From Gnetum montanum (taxonomy: Eukaryota > Streptophyta > Gnetopsida > Gnetales > Gnetaceae): a DNA stretch of 64,000 nucleotides. The stretch is from the NCBI GenBank assembly GCA_015680685.1, contig MNCI01003108.1, forward strand, positions 1 to 64,000. The letters run 5' to 3'. Position 1 is the stretch's first letter. Every line of letters begins with the position of its first letter. The position numbers were made by a program, and so were the translations under genes. The notes under the pieces were generated by a model. It was not told the origin of the DNA and searched no databases. It was given only the letters and a program-made list of their open reading frames with translations. This document shows positions 1 through 10,741 of the stretch, in pieces.

Positions 1-299
1 GAGGGATCAAACTGCCAGAGCTTTGCTACACTAAAACTGGGATGTTTAAACAAGGGAGAGCCGCCTCTTATTTATAGACATGACGGTTGACTGCGATATC
101 GCGTACGCGATATTGCAGGGAAGGACGCGATATCGCTTACGCGATATCGCAGCCCTTGCGATATCGCTACTCTGATACGACAGGGTGGTGATATCATGGC
201 AACTGATACGATACAACATGGTGGTGATATCCCAGCGACTGATACAATAGGGCTGTGATATCACGACTATCAGCACTATGAGCAATTTAGGTCTCATCA
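1..299 (-). mobile_element. Element 1: minus-strand Athila-like LTR, U3 part
   Basis: Read on the minus strand this starts TGATGAG (299) and runs through an array of GATATC palindromes to a TATA box (TATTTATA on plus, 69-76) and the start of R, where the window ends. It aligns with the LTR of element 6 around the TATA box (leader GAGAGCCGCCTCT on plus). Positions about 175-262 hold near-repeats of roughly 41 bp around GATATCAC. The sequence right of 299 belongs to element 2, so this is either the 5' LTR of an element lying to the left or a solo LTR. The right-hand target duplication would be gggga (300-304); the left one is outside. Confidence 0.8.
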
Positions 300-483
300 G
301 GGGAGGACCCACTGACATTCCTATTTGGAACATTAGTTAACTTCTTTCCCTTAACATTTTGCAATTAATTTTGTTCTATTCATTTCCATCTTGACATCCA
401 TTTCATCGATGTTATAGTTGTCCCTTTTTATCTATCTTTCTTACTCCTTTTCTTTCTCCATTCTAACACTACCGAAGTTTTAC

Positions 484-509
484 GATTAGTCATGGGGGTA
501 CGGGGCCCG
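484..509 (+). other. Internal PPT-like G-rich motif, element 2
   Basis: ATTAGTCATGGGGGTA followed by CGGGGCCC repeats the core of the 3' PPT of the same element (TTCAGTCATGGGGATA, 1061-1076). Counterparts lie at the same place in elements 4, 5 and 6. Confidence 0.5.
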
Positions 510-708
510 ATTTTTTTGATTTTCTCTTAGCCCCAAATTTTTTTGCCTCTTTCTGAACCCCTACACCTTCGGTAGTCATCATTAATACATCCCCAGATCC
601 GCAATTAGCCATACCACAACCTAGCCAATGGACCTACACCGAAGCAAGGTATTAATTACATGATGATTCATTTATCCTTGCTAATATATGATTGTGTTGT
701 GTGTGCAG

Positions 709-912
709 ATGGCGATAATGCAATAATGGACCAAATCTGGAGGGAACACATGGAATGGAGCGATGCTAAAAGCAGCTATGCAAGGAGCAAGATCGATGGT
801 GCGCTTACCGACGGACAATGGAAGGCGCAATCTTGATGTTGGAAGCAGCAACACTTCTTTCTCCCTCTCTCTTTCTTTCTTAGCTGCCAACAAAGGCCTG
901 ATGTCATTGTAA
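709..912 (+). pseudogene. Short env-position ORF remnant, element 2
   Basis: An ATG follows directly on the acceptor-like TGTGTGCAG (700-708). The reading begins MAIMQ and then meets TAA; beyond it the frame is homologous to the 73-residue frame of element 6 (39670-39891, minus) and to element 5 (36744-36956). Function is unknown. The place matches the start of the long third ORF in elements 3 and 4, so this may be what is left of it, or a separate small leader ORF. Confidence 0.4.
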
Positions 913-1060
913 TAAGGTGTTCACCCTTGTTGTCATGAACACCAGTTTTGTCAAGTCTTGAAATGATGATTCGTTCACATGTCATCCCATTAGTTCCATT
1001 CCGCTCAATAATCCCATACCTTCCCAATATTATTGTAAGGAACTAGAGGATGAGTTTTCA

Positions 1061-1076
1061 TTCAGTCATGGGGATA
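1061..1076 (+). other. Polypurine tract, element 2
   Basis: TTCAGTCATGGGGATA abuts the LTR start TGATGAG at 1077. Its place and G-run fit the plus-strand primer tract of a Ty3/gypsy element. Confidence 0.7.
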
Positions 1077-2115
1077 TGATGAGACGCAATTTACATGAGT
1101 CGCGATATCGCATCCCATGCGATATCGCGTACATGATATCACGTTGTCCCCTACGATGTTACGTATGCGATATCACAGTCCGCCGTCATATCTATAAATA
1201 AGAGGCAACTCTCCCTTGTTTCTCCATCCTAAGTTAGAAGTAGGGAAACTCTGGTAGTTTGATCACTCCAAAGATAGAATATTTTCCATGTGCTCGCAGT
1301 AGGAGTCCTAAAGTGAACGGATCTTTATTCGAGCAACATTGTACCTGAACACAAGTTGTGTACGGCAATAAAGATGAGCTTTCCGGATAAACATTGCAGT
1401 GCATGGAATAGGATTTTATTTATTATTTTCTCTCTCACACTTAAACTCCTAAAATGCAGAATGAGTACGACTTGATTATGAGCATCTAAGGATGTGTACG
1501 GATAGTCAAGGAATCGGCTACTTATCACATGCGATATGAGTACGACTTGATTATGAGCATTTAGTGTGACTGCTTGGTAACCCAGTGGTGTATCCAGGAT
1601 CTACGCTTGGTAATCCCAGTGCTAGTCCTAGATGTGTACGGTTAGTCAAGGAATCGGCTGCTCATCACACTTAGGCTAGATAGATTCTCTCAACCCTTTC
1701 CTCCTAGTTAGGTGCCTCAGTACAACCACTTCAAGCACATGCATTATGCGCAGTGATCCCAACAACAATTAGCGTTTGGTAGCCGCGGTTGCATCGGTTC
1801 AGGGTGTGTACGGTAAGTGGGAACGGATGCTGACGCTAGGTTAATTTAGACTTAGTCATTAGTTAGAGTTAGTTAGTTTCTCAATCCTTCACCTCGATAG
1901 CATAGGAGAAAAACATAAAAGATATAAAAATCATATACCTTGGACTTACCTAACCATACACCATGACAACTACAAGTAAGTCTGGGAAGACAATGAATGA
2001 TTAACCCCAAGTGTTCCATGGGGCGTGTAGGCACTTAGTCTACAGAGTTCAACCAGATCATGCATGCTATGCTTGTTTTGTATGGTTGAGTGTAGGGGTA
2101 CCTCGCCACTCATCA
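1077..2115 (+). repeat. 3' LTR of element 2
   Basis: Complete LTR with inverted ends TGATGAG and CTCATCA. U3 carries GCGATATCGC-type palindromes (about 1100-1175), then TATAAATA (1193-1200) and AATAAA (1367-1372). Downstream R-U5 resembles the other elements here. The next bases (ctcag, 2116-2120) are the expected right target duplication; the left one is out of the window. Confidence 0.85.
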
Positions 2116-2306
2116 CTCAGTTACACTTAACCATACCACAAATGTCACAAGTGTAATTGGGAAGACAACAATTGACCTTAAGGCTAGATTCACTTCCTAA
2201 AGGGCTAGTGCACTAGAAATAACAAAGGCCATGGAATCTGACTAGATCATGCATGAACGCTTTGTGATTCGTATGGTTGGGTGTAGGGGTACCTCACCCC
2301 TCATCA
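2116..2306 (+). repeat. 5' LTR tail (U5) of element 3
   Basis: It matches the end of the 3' LTR of element 3 (14543-14733), both starting near CTCA(G/A)TTACACTTAACC and ending CTCATCA, and it is followed directly by a primer-binding site. Confidence 0.85.
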
Positions 2307-2307
2307 T

Positions 2308-2325
2308 TGGCACCATTGCTAGGGA
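2308..2325 (+). other. Primer-binding site (tRNA-Asp), element 3
   Basis: TGGCACCATTGCTAGGGA follows the LTR end by one base. The complement of the plant tRNA-Asp 3' end is TGGCGCCGTTGCCGGGGA; four mismatches are mostly transitions. Athila elements are known to use tRNA-Asp. Confidence 0.75.
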
Positions 2326-2521
2326 CTTTGTTTGTGGAACATGCACTATTTAGGTCTAAGTGAATATCACTAATATCATTGTATGAACCTAAAGGTCCAT
2401 ATCATTCCCACTATACATAAAATTATAAAAGCACACTAACAATTTTGTTTTGTTTTGCAAAATTTCTTCTTCTTCTTACAAGCCTGAAGATACTAAACCA
2501 CCGGTCCCATAAGAATGTAAG

Positions 2522-4960
2522 ATGGTATACACTCATCTAGATGAGTTTGTGCCAAATTTCACCTTCATCCTACATCAAGATGAACAAATGTGATGACATG
2601 ATATGGAGGGCAATGTCATCTTGCCCCTCGATAGATCTGTGCCCAGAATGCTATTTAAAACCCTTAAAAAGTTGGGCATAGCAAATCTTCATGAGTATGT
2701 TGTGGATAGATATGACACTTGAAACTACTATCTCACTGAAACACAGCATAAACAAGATAAGCATCAGGAGAAACTCCATGAAGCTACAAAGGGGAAACAT
2801 TACACTAACCCCTTATTCTGACTAGATCAAGAGAACAATGAGGATCCTTCCTTGGAAGATTCTCAACATGAAGATTCTCCACCCCTTGCTACTAGTGGCA
2901 AGGGTGTGAACCTAACCCTACGATCAACTATTCATAAACTAGGGTTAGGAAAGAGTGATAACCAAGGTAGGGACTCAGGCAAACATCACAGTAATAAGGG
3001 ATTTAAGGATGGTGATCATAATAAGTGTAAGAGTGGTGAAGGATACCGTGGGGGGGATGGCAATCCACCTTCCTCTTCATCCTCTTCATCTGATTCCAAA
3101 CATTCCTCTTCATCCAATGATTCTCATGGAAGCCACCATCGAAACAACGATGATGAACGTGATTGACGAAATAATAATGACTACAAAGGCCATCAAAACC
3201 GAAGGGGTGGCCAAAACCATCATCAGTATCATCAACAAAGCAATGATGATGAACCTTTATTGGTGACTCGCAATATGCTTAACATTGTGGAGGCAGTGAA
3301 AATCTTGACTAGGCATATGAAGGATAGTTAGATCAAGCACCTAGATATGAATAATATCCCAAGATTTGAGGGGGGATATAATTCTAATCTGTAGACACAC
3401 CTACAAGCTTTTCAAGATGCCTGTGCTTTAAAAAAAATAGAGAATGAGTGGTAGAAACTCAAGCTTTTCCCAAGGACACTCATTATAGAAGCTGAAAGTT
3501 GGTACCAATCCTTGGCACCAGAATCTATTCAAAGATGGAGTACTATGTTAGAATTTTTTAATGAAAAATATCAAATGTAATCCAGAGTGTCTAATCTAAA
3601 AAGGCAAATCCAAAGCTGGAAACAAGGAGCACATGAACCCTTGGATGCCACCATGGACAAATACTATTCACTCCTATCTCGATTCCTAAGTCATGGTTAC
3701 TCTCAAAGAAAACAACTTTGCCACATCATAGATGGGCTCAAAGTAAAAACTAGAAGAACCCCTGTGGTGTATGCCTAAGGAAGATTGTTTGAATTGAGAG
3801 CTCATTAGATCCAAAGTTTAATTAAGTAGGTGAGAAAAGAAGAAGGTGAGCTATGAAAGAGGGAAACTACTAAAGAATATAATAGGGGCCCTTCCATTAG
3901 AAAAAAAGAGGTTTGATTTTGTGATAAGGAGGAGTCACCACTTGATAAAGTGGTGAACAGAAAAATCTTGCCCATCAAAAATCTATTTCTGATATTTCGG
4001 CCAAGGTTGACAAGTTATGGGACTCTTTGGATGAAAAGTTTCAAATTTCTTCAAAGATTGCCGAAGAATCCAAAGAGTAAAATAGTGATTGTAATTGTAG
4101 GAGGCAAAAAGAAGCTAAATGTGCCTACCAAAGAGGTAAGGGCAAAGCTACCATAGTAGAGGAAGTTGTGGAGTCTGACTCTGATGATGAAATTGAATGT
4201 GACATCTGTCAATATGAACATCCAAAGGGATTTTACCCTATGTTGTCACACTTACAAGAGTCTGGAGTGTACGCATTGAATCCTTGCCTACCACATATCC
4301 AAGCTCCAAGACGATTGCCTTATCCTCAAGGCTGTCCAAGACAATTCCACCAACAATAACAAGCTTACTACCCAAGTGAAACTCCTCAACAACTGTATAA
4401 ATAATACCAACAATGGTATCAACCACAATTGTGGGGAATGCCACCACCAAGGTAGCAGTACCCTTATAGGCAATCAAATCCATATAGGTACTATGTTCAA
4501 CAACCCATCTCCCCTAGAAGTTTTGCAAGTCATGCATCATTCAAGCACCACTATGATCCTCCAGAGTACCACCAAACATATTTACCATCTTCTTGAGAAG
4601 AAAACCCATATCCATATCCTTATCATCCTCCACCTTCCTTTGCACCTACCCTCCACCTTCAACTCAATTATCTCCTGCTCCATCCATGCAAGCTGAAATT
4701 CCTCCATAACCATAGTAATGAAATGCTACAAGGGCTGTACACTTATAACTAGTTTTTCAACCAAGTGTTTGAGATAATCAATCAAGGAAATGACCTTTCT
4801 TCTAGCCCATCAGTCCTCTTCAGCCCTCACAACCTACTCCAACTGATCGCCTTGCATCTCTAGCACCCTCTTCCTCTACATCAAATACCTTTAAGTGCCC
4901 TTCAAACCAAGCACAGCCTAGGATCCACACTGTAATGCTAACTCATGCTATTTCTAAATA
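2522..4960 (+). pseudogene. gag: gag, element 3 (broken)
   Basis: The capsid and nucleocapsid precursor. The N-terminal block (2522-2690) holds the HxDExxxxFTFILHQDE...GNxxLPLDRS pattern shared by all elements here. A low-complexity Asp/Ser/His-rich stretch follows (2852-3166), then the Retrotrans_gag core (about 3340-3780) with the conserved LKRQIQSWKQGAHEPLDA stretch. A zinc-knuckle relic lies at 4198-4240 (CDICQYEHPKGFYP), in which the last cysteines are Phe and Tyr. A Pro/Gln/Tyr-rich tail (about 4430-4700) contains the MPPPRxQYPY motif. Several stops and at least two frame changes make it nonfunctional. I chose 2522 as first supported base; the true start is not clear. Confidence 0.75.
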
Positions 4961-4989
4961 GATTCACACTGGCAACCTTTCTACAAAAA

Positions 4990-5474
4990 GATCCGATCCA
5001 AGAAGTCCACTCATTTATCTACAAATTGTTGGATAAGAGCCCTGCAAAGTTCTTCTTAACTCTGGTTCCAAATTTAACCTCATCTCCCATGATATATACA
5101 AGGCCTAGAACCTACCACATCTGAAGAAGAGTAACATCTATTTAGAATTAGCAAATCAATCGATTACTATCCCTTTGGGATTAGTAGAAGACATTGTGAC
5201 CACAGTATGTGGATGGTCCTATCCTACTAATTTTTTGGTAATCAACATGAAAAATTGCAAAAGTGACTTCCCCATCATTATGGAAAGGGCTTACTTAATC
5301 ATGGTCAATGTGAAAATGGGAATAAGGAACCTATCCTTAAAAATATCCAAGGAAAATGAGCTAGGCAAAATAGAGAAGAAGCATATTCCATGCATTGTGT
5401 ATAGCGATAATGGGTGCAATTGCATGCAAAAGATTTGGTTAATCAAAAGCACATACATTAAGGCATGTAATTAG
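4990..5474 (+). pseudogene. Retropepsin-like protease, element 3
   Basis: Processes Gag-Pol. The active-site triad reads NSGS (5058-5069), so the catalytic Asp is lost. Downstream, LELANQSITIPLGLVED and the FPIIMERAYL block match the Athila-type protease pattern (LADRSI...EDV...PADF...LGRPFL). The frame has a TAG in the context KA*NLP, the same site as in elements 4, 5 and 6. Inactive. Confidence 0.75.
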
Positions 5475-5576
5475 TGTGTGCAAGAAATTAATACTCAATG
5501 GTGTCTATACATAGCAACCACAAAGTAGGAGGGCACCCAATGGCTGATAGCTGATTCAAATAGCAACACAATATGC

Positions 5577-7200
5577 ATGGAGCCAACTGAGAGCTTAACA
5601 TGTGCATATGTTGAAGGCATGGACAAAATTGAACAAGTTCATTTCCAAATCTCTAATGAAGATGATGATACCTGTTGGGGAGAGTTGAAGATCCTTTATC
5701 ACTTCAAGGATGAGCCCTTAGAACTAAAAAATGTATTGGCTAGTATGGAGTATGCAATTTTAAAGAATGGAAAACTGGTCATCATTAATGCCAAACTTGC
5801 TCCTAAACAAAAAGAAAAGTTGTTGAAAGTGATGAATAAATGGTCAATAGCCTTTACTTGGTCATATCCAGAGCTAATAGCAATCAATCCAAGGATATGC
5901 TAGCATCGCATCTACACTGACCCAGCCATGAAGCCTAAAAGGCAACTGTATAGGCGATTGAACCCCAAATTAAAACAAATTGTCAAAGAGGAGATAAAAC
6001 AACTCCTCAAGGTGAGGTTCATCTATCCAATCGTGAATAGTAAGTGGGTTAGCCCACTCATCATAGTATCAAAGATGGGTGGCAAATGGTGGGTTTGCAT
6101 CGACTTTAAGCTGTTAAATATGGAAACATTTAAAGATCATTTTCCCTTGTCATTTGTAGATCAAGTGTTAGATACCATATCCAGGCATTGTTATTATAGT
6201 TTCTTGGATGGTTATAGTGGTTATAACCAAAACCAAATCGTGCTAGAAGACCAGGCCAAGACAAAATGCATGAGTTCTTAGGGGACTTTTGCATACTGTA
6301 AGATGCCATTTGGCCTATGCAATGACCCTGCAACATTTCAACACTTGGTCCTGAGTATCTTTCAACAACAAATAGATAGTGGTGTTGAAGTCTTCATGGA
6401 TGAATTCTCCACCTATGGAGCTACATTCAAGCAAGCCTTGGACCAACCTAAGTAAGTACTAAAGAGATGTGTAGAGACAAACCTACAACTCAACCAGCAA
6501 AAGAGTCATCTCATGGTCCAAGAAGGCATAGTACTAGGGTACCAAATTTTGTAGAAAGGGATTGAGATAAACCCAGAATAGATAAGGGTCATACAAGGAA
6601 TAACACATTAACCTGAGACCATTAAAGATGTCTAGTCATTCCTTGGACACACTAGTTACTACCAGCAATTTATTAAGAATTTCTCTAAGATTGCAAAGCC
6701 ATTGGTAGAACTTACAAAGAAGGATGCACCTTTCATTTGGACAAAGGAATGTGAACATGAATTCTAATAATTAAAGGAGACACTCATAGAAACACCAATC
6801 CTACAAGCACCAGATTGGTCCAAACCATTCCATATTATGACAAACTCATCTAACTATGCTTTGGGAGTAGTGCTCATGTAGCTAGATGATAAGAAATGTC
6901 CATATTATATCCATTGCATGAGTAGAAGCATTGTGGGGCCATAGTTGAATTATACCACCACAAAGAAACAATTAATGGCAGTGGTGTATGTCTTAGAAAA
7001 GTTTAGACATTATGTGCTAGGTTATAAGGTATTTGTACATACGGACCACAGTGTAATTCACTTCTTTATGAATAAGCTAATAGTGAGCCTTTGTGTTATA
7101 CGATGGCTTGTGATCTTGCAGGAATTCGATCTTACTATGGTAGATTGAAAAGGAATCGAGAATGTGGTCATTGACCACCTCTCTCACTTAAGATGGGATA
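5577..7200 (+). pseudogene. Reverse transcriptase and RNase H, element 3
   Basis: Makes DNA from the element RNA. The linker before RT (5577-5903) is followed by the RT fingers and palm (LNPKLKQIVKEEIKQLL, then FLDGYSGYNQ). The catalytic box is FMDE (6393-6404) instead of FMDD. RNase H follows from about 6830: the first catalytic Asp is Asn (TNSS), while the TTTKKQLMAVVYVLEKF helix and HTDHSVIHF are visible (6945-7148). Stops occur, but the frame is the same throughout. Inactive. Confidence 0.85.
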
Positions 7201-7369
7201 ACAAAGAGGAGGAGAGCCCACTCTCTGATTAGTTTCCAAACGAACTCCTCTTTACTGGAGTAACAAATGAAAAAACACCTAAAAAAGCAATATGGTATAA
7301 TGGCATCCTCACATACCTTCTTACTCAAGAGATGCCACAGGACTTATATTTTAGGAAGAAGTAATAATT

Positions 7370-8642
7370 TCTTCATCAAGTCAAATACTTCATGGAAATC
7401 AATGGACACCTTTACAAGGTGTGTGTCGATGGCCTAATCCATTGTTGTGTCCTTGACGAAGATCAATTGCACATTCTCTAAGATTCTCATGAAGGGCCTT
7501 GCGAAGGACACTATGTAGGGAGACGCATGGCCATAAAAATATTGATGGTAGGATACTATTAGCCCACAATCTTTAGGGATGACCACCAATTCGTCAAGTC
7601 TTGTGAACATTTTCAACATGATGGGGGGATGACCACTCACATGGAAGGTCCTCAACAATGGATTCAACCACTGGAACCTTTTGAGATATGGGGCATTAAC
7701 TTCATGGGTCCCATCACACACATGTCTAACAAGAATATGTATATTATAGTAGCAATTGACTACTGCACAAAATGGGCAAAAGCATCAGCCATTACTGATT
7801 ATACATCATCCACTTCTACCAAATTTATACAACAAAATATCATGAATAGGTTTGGGGTGCCACATTCACTAATTTGTAATAATGGAACTCATTTTATAGG
7901 TGCCACATTTAGAAAATTAATGTAATGTTTAAGGGTAGAACATAAATTAACAACACCTTGCCACCCCCAAGCCAATAGTCAAGTAGAGGAAACCAACTGG
8001 GAGATTACAAAAATATTAACACAAACCATTAGCAAAAATAGGAATGACTGGAGTACAAAACTTAATAATGCTCTCTAGGCTTATCATTCAACTTGGAAAC
8101 TTCCTATTGGATATTCTCCCTATGAGTTAGTGTACGGGAAACTTCCAACACTTCTAATTCAATCCGAGCTTCGTACACTCTCAATGGCCTATAATCTAAA
8201 CCTTGACCTAAGTTTAACACAGAAGGAAATATTGATCAATCTGAACATGCTAGACAAAAATTTCTTAATGGTCCTATCCTTGAATGAGGTGAACAAGGCA
8301 TTCAGCGAGCAACATCATGACCTTAGAATTAGGAAAGTAAAACTCCAACCTAGAGATAAGGTTTTTTACTAGAACCCCACACATGTACCCCAAAAGACAA
8401 AATTCAAAACATTGTGGGAGGAACCTTATATAATTGATCAAACCTTTCTCTCTAGGGCCATGATAATTTTCAAACTTGACAGCTCAAATAAAAATCAGTT
8501 GGTCAATATCCAACAAGTCAAACCTTTCCTAGAACCAAGATTGGCCAATGTAACTATCGCCTCAACAGATGAACAACCACGTTCTATTTTTTGGATCTCC
8601 TTCCTTCAAAATAGTTGTGGTGGAGATGGCCATCCATGCTAA
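7370..8642 (+). pseudogene. Integrase, element 3
   Basis: Inserts the DNA copy. The HHCC finger is damaged (CEHFQ: second Cys is Phe, about 7600). The catalytic core has the first Asp (VAIDYCTK, near 7755), Asn in place of the second Asp (ICNNGTHF, Asn codon 7878-7880) and keeps the third Glu (SQVEETN). The C-terminal part (8130-8642) has LWEEPYIIDQTF and ends GGDGHPC. There is no chromodomain, as expected for the Athila branch. Confidence 0.85.
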
Positions 8643-9220
8643 CCACTACCATGGCCTTTTAGTTTTTCTACCTTTTTTCATATTTTTTTATTTTACAAAT
8701 TTTTAATTTTATACCATTTTTTAGTACCTTTTCACTTTCTTATCTATTTTACTTTATTTTGTCTCCTTTTGTTTAAGTGTGGTATTTTCTTATTTTTGCT
8801 AATAAATCTGATTTAATGTCATAGGAAAAAATGCTGCTATTTTTTTTTACTACTGATGGTTTATACTTAATGTGTGATTGTCGATGTCTAGTTTCTATTT
8901 TTGAATTCTGATGTCTAATAACTTTGGCATGGTTTATTTTTCATGGAATAGGTAGTGAGTCCACATCATCTGCCCATCCAATGAACTCTATGGTTTTCCT
9001 TATTTTAGGAATTTGAGGTCCCTTTTCATTAAATAATCCTTTAATCAATTGGTGACCTTGGTAGTTCTGGAATCAGGAAGGATCTAAAGGTTTGTAAACG
9101 GTGTGACTTCAAGGGGACTCAATACTCTTTGTACTCTTCTTCTTGCTTCAGTGCTTGAGTGTTTTTTGTATACTTCTTACTGTTCCATACCACCCAATGA
9201 TAGGAAGATAAATAATGTCA

Positions 9221-9277
9221 TTGCATGGTGTGGTTCCCATTCAAAAAAAAACTTGAGAATTCAAAGCACACCCCTTC
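9221..9277 (+). repeat. Conserved hairpin, copy 1, element 3
   Basis: Left arm GCATGGTGTGGTTCCC and right arm GAGAATTCAAAGCACACC pair through GGTGTG/CACACC; the loop is A-rich. The upper stem of this copy is imperfect. Confidence 0.55.
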
Positions 9278-9292
9278 AACATGAATAAGTCC

Positions 9293-9360
9293 TTGCATGG
9301 TGTGGTTCCTATTTTTAAAAAAGATAACACAACTATGGGAATTCAAAGCACACCCCTTGG
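9293..9360 (+). repeat. Conserved hairpin, copy 2, element 3
   Basis: The arms are GGTGTGGTTCCTAT and ATGGGAATTCAAAGCACACC. GGTGTG pairs with CACACC, and TTCCTAT pairs with ATGGGAA with one G-T wobble. It is a direct repeat of copy 1. Confidence 0.6.
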
Positions 9361-9429
9361 ACAAATAAAAGGGCTACAAGCACTAGTTATGGAACTTGAA
9401 AAACATGAACCTATGCCTAAAGGTTCCCT

Positions 9430-9443
9430 CTAACTAATATCTC

Positions 9444-9485
<42 letters not shown>
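9430..9485 (+). repeat. (CT)n microsatellite
   Basis: An almost pure run of CT repeats within the noncoding part of element 3. Confidence 0.9.
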
Positions 9486-9486
<1 letters not shown>

Positions 9487-10189
9487 TTGTGGAATGGTGG
9501 TTGTTTTGTGGAAGCACTCTTGTGTCTCGATTGGATGGATCAATCTTAGAGTGCTAATGCAAAGTCACTGAAAGCAAATGGTTTTGTTCTAGATTGAGGA
9601 TGGAACTTCTTGGGTTTTTTTAACCACAAATTCCACAAGGGACTTCTTATGACCTCAATTTGAAACTCCATTCCACCTTCTCTATCATCCATCCATGCTA
9701 CCATAATTCACCTCATTTCCAGGTTCTATGTTATGCTCTATGTCTTAGTCTGATGTGTTGGGATACTTAAGTGGATTCTTTCAGGTTGGTCCTTAATTTG
9801 TCATGATTATTAAATTGACTATGGGGCCCACAAACCCCTTAGTTGAGGTTATGCAAGGGAAAAAGGAGCATGAGCCTACTATGAGGAGGACCCACTTACA
9901 TAGCTTTTAGCTTGATTATTTAAGGTTCCTTACCTTTGACATCGCTACAATCCTATATTTCATATTTTCCATTGTGTAAACTGCTTAGTACTCCTTAATC
10001 TTTTATTGCATTCATCCATTAAATCAATTTGTCTCCATTTTTTTCAAATTTATGAATTTCAACACCCTCTTCTCATGATTTCATACTATTCTTCGTCTTC
10101 TCAGATTTCATTTGACCCCAATTTCATTGAAAAATTCCTTGTATTTTGAACATTTGACCAAAGTCAACGAAAGTCAATAGTGGTCAATA

Positions 10190-10290
10190 TTTGCATTGAC
10201 GAGGCCTCATCGACATAGCCAACCACATCGATGAGGCCCTATCAATGAGGCCTCGTCAACAAAATGCAAAAATACTATATATACCGCTGA
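10190..10290 (+). promoter_or_regulatory. Inverted U3-like segment with TATA box, element 3
   Basis: The minus strand of 10190-10236 matches the U3 start of the element's own 3' LTR (GGTTGGCTA...GAGGCCTCGTCAATGCAA, 13852-13890). A plus-strand TATATATA (10276-10283) lies about 460 bases before the third ORF. An internal promoter is my inference. Confidence 0.4.
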
Positions 10291-10739
10291 ACACTTTGGA
10301 ATTTTTTGCAATTTTCTCATAACACATAGGGAATTTTTGTAATTTTTTAGAGCCCAAAATCTTCCAAAGCCCATAACTTTCAAAGCGTTTATCCAAATCA
10401 CTCCATTTTTTGATCCTACACTCACCAAAGGTAAGATATTTATCATGGGGGCCACAAACCTTAAGGTTTCTAATGAAATTTTTTGAGAATTTTTTCTAAC
10501 TCCCCCCAAGGGTTAGTAACCTTAACAACATAAAAATATCAACTCTTTTGATAATTAACCCTTCCAACAACCTCTAGGATGATTTATCAATGATAATACA
10601 TAAATAATAATAATAATTTAGTTAATTAAATCAGCCATAATCACAACTTAGCCAAGTGTAACTATCCTCAAGAGTTAACATATTCGAATTGTTTTAAGGT
10701 TTCACAATGATTGCTAATGCATTGTCTTATTGTGATTAT

Positions 10740-10741
10740 AG
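10740..10741 (+). promoter_or_regulatory. Possible 3' splice site before third ORF, element 3
   Basis: AG directly precedes ATGGCA at 10742. The same AG-ATGG junction occurs in elements 2, 4, 5 and 6, which suggests a spliced subgenomic message. There is no transcript evidence. Confidence 0.35.

Larger units (their letters stand above)
300..2115 (+). mobile_element. Element 2: 3' part of an Athila-like retrotransposon
   Basis: This is the 3' noncoding part (300-1060), PPT and complete 3' LTR of a plus-strand copy closest to element 6. The segment from GGAGGACCCACT (302) to the PPT lines up with the same segments of elements 5 and 6. Upstream parts are cut off by element 1 and the window edge. 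The LTR end is followed at 2116 by the tail of a different LTR that leads straight into a primer-binding site, so element 2 was inserted inside the 5' LTR of element 3. Confidence 0.8.
8643..10741 (+). other. Noncoding region between pol and third ORF, element 3
   Basis: No ORF here is supported. The region holds a T-rich tract (8660-8770, TTTTATTTTACA-like units), a duplicated hairpin (9221-9360), a CT microsatellite, an inverted copy of part of the U3 with a TATA box (10190-10290) and a possible splice acceptor at its end. Similar order without the U3 copy is seen in elements 5, 6 and 7. Confidence 0.6.
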
